Assembly (NCBI GenBank): GCA_900321265.1
Contig: ONVJ01000030.1
Location: 1-12,902, forward strand
DNA from: an uncultured Eubacteriales bacterium
GTDB lineage: Bacteria; Bacillota; Clostridia; Oscillospirales; CAG-272
Reading direction: 5' to 3'
DNA: 12,902 bases
Positions within the stretch are counted from its first letter, which is position 1; every line of letters begins with the position of its first letter. The notes beneath the pieces are model-generated. The model was not told where the DNA came from. It saw nothing but the letters and a program-made list of their open reading frames with translations, and made no database searches. The translations under genes were made by a program, and so were the position numbers. Below, piece by piece: positions 7,381 through 12,902 of the stretch.

Positions 7381-7974
7381 TCAGCCAAGCTCTTCAAGCT
7401 TCGCCGCGATAGATTTCATGTCCTCAAGCATGTCCGCCTTCCGCCTCGGGTCGCGAAGCAGCGCGGCGGGATGGAAGACTGCGGTCATCAGAAAGGGGCC
7501 TTTCTCGACCCACTGGCCGTGCTGCTGCGATATCCTGTAATCCGGCGATATCAGCCGCATCGCGGCGATCCTTCCGAGGCAGACGATTATCTTCGGGCGG
7601 ATGATCCTGACCTGGCTGCGGAGCCAGTCCATGCAGGCGTCCTCCTCGGCCGGAAGGGGATCGCGGTTTTTGGGCGGGCGGCATTTGAGGATGTTTGCGA
7701 TGTAAACATCCTCTCTTTTTATGTCGACGGCAAAGAGGAATCTGTCAAGCAGCTGTCCCGCCCTTCCGACGAAGGGCGTTCCGCTGAGGTCCTCCTGCTC
7801 GCCGGGCGCCTCACCAACGAACATGAGCCTCGCTCCCGGATTCCCGGTGCCGAAGACGCTGTTCGTCCTCGTCTTTCCGAGGGGACATCTTTCGCAGCCG
7901 GCGCACTCGGCTCTCAGCGCCTCAAGCCCGATATCGGCATCAAGCGGTTTTTTTACTCTGTCTTCAGCTTCCAT
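7381..7974 (-). CDS. Family 4 uracil-DNA glycosylase, [4Fe-4S] type
   Basis: It removes uracil from DNA as the first step of base excision repair. From ATG 7974 the protein is 197 residues, the normal family size. Family 4 hallmarks are present: a G-E-A-P-G-E-Q-E-D motif that shapes the uracil pocket, the P-F-V-G-R-A-G stretch, N-I-L-K-C-R-P-P-K-N-R, and the H-P-A-A-L-L-R motif near the C-terminus. The likely cluster ligands are the C-x2-C pair before P-L-G and a C-x15-C pair further on, matching the family spacing. A TTG start at 8055 would add 27 residues (224 in all) of unconserved charged sequence. I prefer ATG 7974 because a GGGAGG Shine-Dalgarno site lies about 11 bases upstream and the shorter form fits the family. 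It converges on the lipoprotein gene and has its own promoter. Confidence 0.93.
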   Translation of the reverse strand: MEAEDRVKKPLDADIGLEALRAECAGCERCPLGKTRTNSVFGTGNPGARLMFVGEAPGEQEDLSGTPFVGRAGQLLDRFLFAVDIKREDVYIANILKCRPPKNRDPLPAEEDACMDWLRSQVRIIRPKIIVCLGRIAAMRLISPDYRISQQHGQWVEKGPFLMTAVFHPAALLRDPRRKADMLEDMKSIAAKLEELG

Positions 7975-8142
7975 CTTTATTCTTCCCTCCCGTACTTCTC
8001 CGGATCTGCGGGATATTTCCGCCGTATCGTCTTCAGCGCCTGCAATGTCCTTCAAGATCTGTTCTTTCCGAATAGTATTTCAAGTTTCACAAGGACATCC
8101 CCGCAGGTTTTCCGCACGGCGTCCGCGCCAATTCTTTAATAT

Positions 8143-8170
8143 ATTATATTCATATTTTCTTCTTTGTCAA
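8143..8170 (-). promoter_or_regulatory. Consensus sigma-A promoter for the uracil-DNA glycosylase gene
   Basis: Read on the reverse strand, TTGACA (8170-8165) and TATAAT (8148-8143) both match consensus with a 16-base spacer. Transcription would begin near 8136. This gives a leader of about 160 bases if translation starts at ATG 7974, or about 80 if the TTG at 8055 is used. Confidence 0.8.
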
Positions 8171-8346
8171 GAATAATACTTCTCGGGCTGTTTTTGAATC
8201 TCCCGATCGTCTTACTGCGGGCTCTCTGAATCAGATGATCTCACGGTCCTGTCCTGTTCCTTCGGACAGCCTGTGTCTGACGCTGCCTGTTCAGCCCTTT
8301 CCCTACGGTTTTCCTCACAGCTGTCATAGGGAAAAAAAGATAATCC
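8171..8346. other. Intergenic region between two divergent promoters
   Basis: No gene is supported here. Structures visible are a stem pairing 8249-8254 with 8264-8269 (CTGTCC/GGACAG), a stem pairing 8298-8305 with 8327-8334 (TTTCCCTA/TAGGGAAA), and within its loop the 8-base palindrome ACAGCTGT at 8317-8324, which lies 22 bases before the forward -35 box. None is followed by a T-run, so they are not terminators. Regulator binding is possible but untested. Confidence 0.4.
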
Positions 8347-8375
8347 TTGACAGAACAGGAAAAATGCAATATAAT
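8347..8375 (+). promoter_or_regulatory. Perfect-consensus sigma-A promoter for the FkbH-ACP-MBOAT operon
   Basis: TTGACA at 8347-8352, a 17-base spacer and TATAAT at 8370-8375 match consensus at all twelve positions. Transcription would begin near 8382, giving a leader of about 88 bases. Direct repeats AATATGATA at 8373-8381 and 8387-8395 overlap the -10 box and start site. ATATGA/TCATAT (8388-8393 with 8398-8403) can form a small hairpin. Confidence 0.88.
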
Positions 8376-8469
8376 ATGATAGATTTAATATGATATTTCA
8401 TATATAATAGGTGAGGTATGTCCCCGCGGGATATTCTCTCTCACAGACAAAACATCACAGAGGTGTCAA

Positions 8470-10200
8470 TTGAGCAGATTATCAATGGCAAAACTGACGA
8501 AACTCGCCGATCAGGCCCCCGAGGGCCTGCCGACATACCGCCTCGCGGTCATCGGCGACTGCGCCACGCAGCACATATCAAAAGCTATAAAAGGGACCGG
8601 CGTATCCAGAGGCGTGTCGATAGAAATCCTCGACACCGACTACGACCAGATCCTGGCCCAGACCGGCGACCCCGGGAGCGAGCTCTACGCCTTCGCCCCC
8701 GACGGCGTCCTCATCATGATGTGCACCGAAAAGCTTTACGACAGATTCACACACACGCCAGCCGAGGCCCGTGAATCCTTCGCCGAGACAGAATTCGGAT
8801 GGATATCAGACAGATGGGCCGAGCTTTCTGACGGCAGGAAGGTGAGCATCATCCAGTCGCTCTTTACCGAGTACGACGACAGGATCTTCGGCAGCTTCGC
8901 GTCGAGACTCCCATCCTCCTTCATCTATCAGCTGAGACGGCTCAACATGCTGATCTCGGACGGAGCCGCCAAGGCGAAGAAGGTTTATCCCGCCGACTTT
9001 TCCTTCTTTACCCAGAAATACGGGACCGACGCGGTAAAGAGCAGCAAGATGTACGCCGTAGCCAAGCTTCCCTTCGCACCGGGCGCGATCCCCGAGGCAG
9101 CCGCCGTCGTTACAGACATAATACTCGCGCTGATGGGCCGGTCGCTCAAATGCATCGTTCTTGATCTTGACAACACTCTCTGGGGCGGAGTCGTGGGCGA
9201 CTGCGGCACCGAGGGCATCCAGATAGGCGACTACGGGATCGGCAAGGCCTTCACCGCCTTCCAGACCTGGCTGCTCGAGCTGAAGAAGCGGGGCATGCTG
9301 CTGGCCGTATGTTCCAAGAACGACGAGGACAAGGCAAAGGATCCCTTCATCAACCATCCGGATATGGTCCTGAAGCTTGAGGATTTCGCGATCTTCGTCG
9401 CCAACTGGGAGCCGAAGCCCGAAAACATCAAGCTTATCCGCGAGACGCTCAACATCGGCATGGACAGCCTCGTTTTCATCGACGACAACCCCTTCGAGCG
9501 GAACTCCGTCAGGGCGATGATACCCGAGATCACAGTTCCCGAGATGCCCGAGGATCCCGCAGACTACGTCGATTTTCTCAGGAGCGAGGGTCTCTTTGAG
9601 GCCGTCTCATTCTCGGCCGAGGACAGCGGCAGGACCGACATGTACCGCTCGGAGGCCGGAAGGGTGATGGCGGCAAAGGCGTGCGGCTCCTACAGCGAAT
9701 ATCTCGCGGGACTTGAGATGAAGGCAGAGGCCAAGCCCTTCTCCTCCTTCTGGTTCCCGAGGATCGCTCAGCTCTCGCAGAGATCGAACCAGTTCAATCT
9801 CAGGACGGTGAGATACACCGAAGGCGAGATCGCCGACATCGCCGCAGACCCCGATTGCGTCACGCTTTACTTCACCCTCTCCGACCGCTTCGGCGATTCC
9901 GGGCTCATCAGCGCGGTGATCATGAAGAAGCTCGACGCCGACACCCTCTTCGTCGACACCTGGATAATGAGCTGCCGCGTCCTCAAGCGCACAATGGAGG
10001 AGTTCATAGTCAACAGGATGATCTCGGCTGCCGCCGCGGCGGGTTATAAGAAGGTAATCGGCGAGTATCTCAAGACACCGAAGAACGGAATGGTCGCCGA
10101 TATCTACGGGCGTCTCGGCTTTACAAGGGTGTCGGACACCCGCTTTGAGGCCGACACCGGCTCATTTAAATTCAACGAAAGCTTCATCTCCGAATCATAA
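8470..10200 (+). CDS. FkbH-like HAD-IIIC enzyme, probable glyceryl-ACP loading
   Basis: The 576-residue protein has three parts seen in FkbH proteins. An N-terminal region (about 25-200) contains V-I-G-D-C-A-T-Q and D-Y-D-Q-I motifs. A HAD-IIIC core follows with D232-L-D234-N-T, S282-K283, K316 in W-E-P-K-P-E-N, and D338-D-N-P-F-E. The C-terminal region (from about 430) is GNAT-like, with F-N-L-R-T-V-R-Y and Y-G-R-L-G-F. Characterised FkbH enzymes take the glyceryl group of 1,3-bisphosphoglycerate, dephosphorylate it and load it on an acyl carrier protein. The ACP gene next door fits this. The start is TTG 8470, placed six bases after the GAGG of AGAGGTG (8459-8465); ATG 8485 is the alternative but is too far from that site. 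No methoxymalonyl or tetronate pathway genes are visible, so the product probably goes to the neighbouring acyltransferase. Lactyl or another short hydroxyacyl group is also possible. Confidence 0.9.
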   Translation: MSRLSMAKLTKLADQAPEGLPTYRLAVIGDCATQHISKAIKGTGVSRGVSIEILDTDYDQILAQTGDPGSELYAFAPDGVLIMMCTEKLYDRFTHTPAEARESFAETEFGWISDRWAELSDGRKVSIIQSLFTEYDDRIFGSFASRLPSSFIYQLRRLNMLISDGAAKAKKVYPADFSFFTQKYGTDAVKSSKMYAVAKLPFAPGAIPEAAAVVTDIILALMGRSLKCIVLDLDNTLWGGVVGDCGTEGIQIGDYGIGKAFTAFQTWLLELKKRGMLLAVCSKNDEDKAKDPFINHPDMVLKLEDFAIFVANWEPKPENIKLIRETLNIGMDSLVFIDDNPFERNSVRAMIPEITVPEMPEDPADYVDFLRSEGLFEAVSFSAEDSGRTDMYRSEAGRVMAAKACGSYSEYLAGLEMKAEAKPFSSFWFPRIAQLSQRSNQFNLRTVRYTEGEIADIAADPDCVTLYFTLSDRFGDSGLISAVIMKKLDADTLFVDTWIMSCRVLKRTMEEFIVNRMISAAAAAGYKKVIGEYLKTPKNGMVADIYGRLGFTRVSDTRFEADTGSFKFNESFISES

Positions 10201-10297
10201 GGCGGAAGGACTCCGCTCTTCGCAACAAAGAGGCGCGAGGTCCCCTGAATAAACAGACCGCCGGATCACAAACTCAGACCGAAAGGAAACAAAGACA

Positions 10298-10564
10298 ATG
10301 GCATCACAGGATACCGAAGCAAGGATCACCGAAAAACTCAACGAGATATTCAGATTCGTATTCGACGACGAATCGATCGAGGTCAGCCGCAAGACCAGCG
10401 CCGCCGATATCGAGGCATGGGATTCCCTCACCCACATCACCCTGATATCCGAGGTCGAGGACACCTTCGGAATGAAATTCTTCATGAAGGAAGTAGTCGG
10501 GATGAAGAACGTCGGCGAGATGATCGACATCATCGCCCAGAGGGCGAAGCCCGGCAGGATCTGA
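10298..10564 (+). CDS. Stand-alone acyl carrier protein
   Basis: This 88-residue acidic protein has the ACP four-helix pattern and the phosphopantetheine attachment site W-D-S-L with Ser43. The following T-H-I-T-L-I-S-E-V-E-D-T-F-G helix matches the carrier-protein recognition helix. It would be modified by a phosphopantetheinyl transferase encoded elsewhere. It lies between the FkbH-like enzyme, which probably loads it, and the MBOAT, which probably receives its cargo. This is comparable to DltC in the D-alanylation system. Shine-Dalgarno AAAGGA is 10 bases before the ATG. The 97-base gap upstream holds only weak, T-run-free hairpins (for example 10202-10206 with 10212-10216), so read-through from the FkbH gene is expected. 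Confidence 0.93.
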   Translation: MASQDTEARITEKLNEIFRFVFDDESIEVSRKTSAADIEAWDSLTHITLISEVEDTFGMKFFMKEVVGMKNVGEMIDIIAQRAKPGRI

Positions 10565-10573
10565 CCGATTCTG

Positions 10574-10635
10574 TCCTGCGTCTCGCAGGAACCCGCGATA
10601 TCTTAAAAAATCGGGCGGGAGCATAAATTCCCGCC
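10574..10635 (+). other. Two hairpins in the ACP-MBOAT gap, the second touching the MBOAT ribosome site
   Basis: TCCTGCG at 10574-10580 pairs with CGCAGGA at 10584-10590 around a 3-base loop. GGCGGGA at 10614-10620 pairs with TCCCGCC at 10629-10635 around an 8-base loop, and the MBOAT Shine-Dalgarno site GGAGG (10636-10640) starts at the very next base. Neither is followed by a T-run. They may tune mRNA stability or translation between ACP and MBOAT. Confidence 0.4.
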
Positions 10636-10647
10636 GGAGGAATCCGT

Positions 10648-12165
10648 ATGCTTTTCTCAACTCTCTTTTTCACATATATCTTTCTCCCGCTGCTGCTCGT
10701 CTGCTACTGGATACCCTTCCGGAAGAAGCCGGGTGCGCAGCTGTGGGTGCTGACTGTCTTCTCCCTCTTCTTCTACGCCTTCGGGGAACCCGTCTACGTC
10801 TTTCTGATGATAGGGCTTGTCGGAGTCAACTATCTGTTCGGCTTCCTCTGCGCGAACGACGGAGAATCCGATCCTCCCCTGAAAAAGAAGCTTTTCCTGG
10901 CGATTGACATCGCAGTGAACCTTGGCGTTCTGGGATTCTTCAAATATCTCAACTTCGTCATCGACAACCTCAACCTGCTCTTCAACAGCTCGATGGGCAG
11001 GCTGTCGGTCGTCATGCCGATCGGTATAAGCTTCTTCACCTTCCAGGCGATGTCATACGTCATCGACACCTACAGAGGAGTGACGAAGGTCCAGAAGTCA
11101 TATCCGAAGCTCCTGCTCTACATCTCCTTCTTCCCGCAGCTGATAGCCGGGCCGATAGTCAGATATCAGGACATCGAGATCCAGCTTGAGAATCACAGCT
11201 GGTCTGCGAACCAGATCAATGAAGGAGTATTCAGATTCGGCCTCGGACTTGCCAAGAAGGTCATCATCGCCGACAGCTGCCTGACCGCCGCGACGGCGAT
11301 CTACAAGTCCGGGAACACGAAGATAGTACTGGCACAGTGGTTCGCAGTTCTCTTCTATGCCCTTGAACTCTACTACGACTTCTCGGGATACAGCGACATG
11401 GCGATCGGCCTCGGAAAGATCTTCGGCTTCGATTTCCCCGAAAACTTCAACTACCCCTTCGCCAGCAGGAGCGTCACCGAATACTGGAGACGCTGGCACA
11501 TCTCGCTGGGCACATGGTTCAAGGACTATCTCTTTTATCCGGTGCTGAACTCGAAGGGCATAAAAAAGCTTTCGAGGACTCTCATGAAGAAAAAGAAGAG
11601 ACAGCTGGCGAAATATCTGCCATCCGTCATTGCGCTGCTCGTCGTCTGGTTCATGACCGGCCTCTGGCACGGCGCGGCATGGAACTACATCTTCTGGGGG
11701 CTCTACTATTTCGTCCTGCTCGTCGTCGACCTGCTCTGGCTCGACAAATTCCGGAAAAAGATGAATCCTAAGATCGAGCCGTTTTTCTCGCACTTCTACT
11801 TCTTCGTCGCGACCTTCTTCGGAATGGCGCTCTTCTATTTCGATCCGGCCACGCTTTCGGGCACTCTCGGAACCGATACCGGCACGCTTGCCAATATCGG
11901 CGCCATCTTCGGGATCGGATGCACCGGTTTTGCCGACATCTTCACGGCATCAACGGTTGCCGCATACAGTTTTCTCTTCCTTTTCGCGGCCGTCTTCTCT
12001 CTTCCCGTCGTCCCGACCCTCTGGAAAAAGGCGACCGGAATGCTGAATATCTCACCCGCCGTCTGCCGCGCGGTGAAGACGGTGACCGCCCTGATACTTA
12101 TCGCCCTTGCGACGGTAAGGATGGCAGGCCAGACATACAGCCCGTTTTTGTACTTCAGATTCTGA
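10648..12165 (+). CDS. MBOAT family membrane O-acyltransferase (AlgI/DltB-like)
   Basis: The 505-residue polytopic protein has the AlgI-type MBOAT pattern: an L-F-S-T-x-x-F opening, P-I-G-I-S-F-F-T-F-Q, F-P-Q-L-I-A-G-P-I-V-R, Y-D-F-S-G-Y-S-D-M-A-I-G, E-Y-W-R-R-W-H-I-S-L (His284) and the M-T-G-L-W-H-G motif with the presumed catalytic His341. The C-terminus ends P-F-L-Y-F-R-F, like the family's usual aromatic tail. Such enzymes sit in the cytoplasmic membrane and pass acyl groups from a cytoplasmic donor to a polymer or partner protein outside. The donor here is probably the acyl carrier protein encoded 83 bases upstream. GGAGG lies 7 bases before the ATG. The following DHHW-type gene is the usual extracytoplasmic partner, and a surface polysaccharide or teichoic-type polymer is the probable final acceptor. 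Confidence 0.95.
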   Translation: MLFSTLFFTYIFLPLLLVCYWIPFRKKPGAQLWVLTVFSLFFYAFGEPVYVFLMIGLVGVNYLFGFLCANDGESDPPLKKKLFLAIDIAVNLGVLGFFKYLNFVIDNLNLLFNSSMGRLSVVMPIGISFFTFQAMSYVIDTYRGVTKVQKSYPKLLLYISFFPQLIAGPIVRYQDIEIQLENHSWSANQINEGVFRFGLGLAKKVIIADSCLTAATAIYKSGNTKIVLAQWFAVLFYALELYYDFSGYSDMAIGLGKIFGFDFPENFNYPFASRSVTEYWRRWHISLGTWFKDYLFYPVLNSKGIKKLSRTLMKKKKRQLAKYLPSVIALLVVWFMTGLWHGAAWNYIFWGLYYFVLLVVDLLWLDKFRKKMNPKIEPFFSHFYFFVATFFGMALFYFDPATLSGTLGTDTGTLANIGAIFGIGCTGFADIFTASTVAAYSFLFLFAAVFSLPVVPTLWKKATGMLNISPAVCRAVKTVTALILIALATVRMAGQTYSPFLYFRF

Positions 12166-12191
12166 AGCGGAAAGCATAATAAACAACGATC

Positions 12192-12902
12192 ATGAACAGC
12201 AAAGATCAGAACGAAAAAAACACAACCGAAGAAATGGAAAAAAAGCCCGCGCGCAGACATGTATCCACGCCGGGATTTAAGGCCAACCGGATCTGTCTGA
12301 TTATATCGGCCGCCTTTCTCTCGCTGGTGACCCTGCTCAACATATTCTTCCCCACTAGGGCAGAGATATCCGAGGAGGAAAAGCGTGAGCTTGCAAAATT
12401 CCCGGAGTTTTCATTCTCGTCGCTCTTTTCAGGAGAATTCTTCAGCGGGCTCCAGAGCTATGTCGGAGATCATTTCTGGCAGCGGGAAAAGCTGGTCAAC
12501 CTCTCTGCCGATCTGAAAAAATTTGACGGCTTCGCTCTCAGGGTCAACGGGGAGGTCTTCATCATAGACGGAAGGGCGGAAGACGCCGTAACGACCGGCG
12601 ACGGTGCCCTTGACTCGCTTATCGGACAGCTCACGCTACCTCCGGCAGTCACAACGCCGGAGGACACGACCGCGGAGACCGGTCTGCACAGCGAGACCGG
12701 AGAATCGTCGGGCACACCGGTGACCGGAGATGTCACGACTCCGACTCCCGTCTCGGGATATCTGACGCTCTCGCTCTCCAAGACTTCAGCCGAGGTCATT
12801 GCCGGCGGCAACATCACCGTCACACCGACATATACTGTCGACGGTTCCCCTTCCGACCCGATAAGCTGGGAGGTATCAGATCCGGAGGTCATCTCCTGCT
12901 CC
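12192..12902 (+). CDS. DHHW/AlgX-like membrane-anchored protein with Ig-like insertion (partial, 3' end missing)
   Basis: The frame is open for 237 codons from ATG 12192 to the window edge, so the C-terminus is not seen. A charged cytoplasmic tail is followed by one membrane segment (about 34-53), then a DHHW N-terminal signature: S-E-E-E-K-R-E-L-A-K-F-P-E (60-72), S-G-E-F-F (80-84) and D93-H-F-W-Q-R98, ending in V-N-G-E-V-F-I-I (118-125). Where these proteins normally continue into the SGNH-like catalytic fold, this one has a Thr/Pro/Ser-rich linker (about 148-189) and then a Big2-like Ig module (from 190: L-T-L-S-L-S-K-T-S, ...I-S-W-E-V-S-D-P-E-V). It begins 26 bases after the MBOAT stop with only a weak ribosome site, so coupling is likely. 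Probable role: extracytoplasmic partner that completes transfer of the acyl group. ATG 12234 is a less likely start. Confidence 0.85.
   Translation, partial: MNSKDQNEKNTTEEMEKKPARRHVSTPGFKANRICLIISAAFLSLVTLLNIFFPTRAEISEEEKRELAKFPEFSFSSLFSGEFFSGLQSYVGDHFWQREKLVNLSADLKKFDGFALRVNGEVFIIDGRAEDAVTTGDGALDSLIGQLTLPPAVTTPEDTTAETGLHSETGESSGTPVTGDVTTPTPVSGYLTLSLSKTSAEVIAGGNITVTPTYTVDGSPSDPISWEVSDPEVISCS

Noticed and set aside
7471..8139. 222-residue forward-strand frame across the uracil-DNA glycosylase gene
   Set aside because: Antisense to a well-supported gene and without recognisable motifs.
8418..8774. 118-residue frame starting before the FkbH-like gene
   Set aside because: It overlaps the FkbH-like gene out of frame and becomes an Arg/Pro/His-rich sequence typical of a wrong frame. 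GAGGT is too close to its ATG for normal initiation. Its start is noted only as a possible translation competitor.
11098..11793. 231-residue reverse-strand frame inside the MBOAT gene
   Set aside because: Antisense to a gene with clear family motifs; no own ribosome site or domain, and low-complexity acidic/Val-rich composition.
12470..12892. 140-residue reverse-strand frame at the right edge
   Set aside because: Antisense to the open DHHW-like frame that continues from 12192 to the edge and that carries a membrane segment and family motifs.
1..12902. CRISPR arrays, tRNA or rRNA genes, insertion sequences, prophage genes
   Set aside because: No regularly spaced direct repeats other than the coding 27-bp units, no cloverleaf with conserved TTC-type arm, no transposase or integrase motifs were seen.

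Overview
This window is GC-rich bacterial DNA that most resembles an uncultured Clostridia/Oscillospiraceae-type gut or rumen Firmicute. Pointers are the GAGG/GGAGG-type Shine-Dalgarno sites, AT-rich sigma-A consensus promoters set in GC-rich DNA, a lipoprotein with Thr/Ala/Pro repeats, a TM287/288-type heterodimeric ABC exporter, and an FkbH / acyl carrier protein / MBOAT / DHHW gene run. The taxonomic placement is inference. I see no rRNA, tRNA, CRISPR array, insertion sequence or prophage gene.

Region 1 (1-219): the tail of an upstream unit with a double hairpin and U-rich tract that looks like a terminator, then a leader with a second inverted repeat. Region 2 (229-6202): a tightly packed forward operon of four genes. 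These are a polytopic membrane protein with a C-terminal DUF4129-like domain, two half-transporters forming a heterodimeric multidrug-type ABC exporter (one degenerate and one canonical ATP site), and a protein of unknown function that overlaps the exporter stop codon and carries a PD-(D/E)xK-like D...E-x-Q pattern plus a winged-helix-like C-terminus. Region 3 (6237-7372): a single lipoprotein gene with its own near-consensus promoter and a strong intrinsic terminator. Region 4 (7381-8170, reverse strand): a family 4 [4Fe-4S] uracil-DNA glycosylase with its own consensus promoter.

Region 5 (8347-12902, continuing off the right edge): a perfect TTGACA-N17-TATAAT promoter drives an FkbH-like HAD-IIIC enzyme, a stand-alone acyl carrier protein, an AlgI/DltB-like MBOAT membrane O-acyltransferase, and the first 237 residues of a DHHW/AlgX-like extracytoplasmic protein. 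From family knowledge, FkbH enzymes load a glyceryl unit from 1,3-bisphosphoglycerate onto a carrier protein, and MBOAT proteins of this branch pass acyl groups to extracellular polymers. My inference is a Dlt-like surface-acylation route in which an FkbH/ACP pair replaces the DltA/DltC pair, so that a three-carbon hydroxyacid rather than D-alanine may be placed on a cell-surface glycan. The last protein also carries an Ig-like (Big2-type) module spliced in after its N-terminal DHHW segment, which is unusual and cut off by the window edge.
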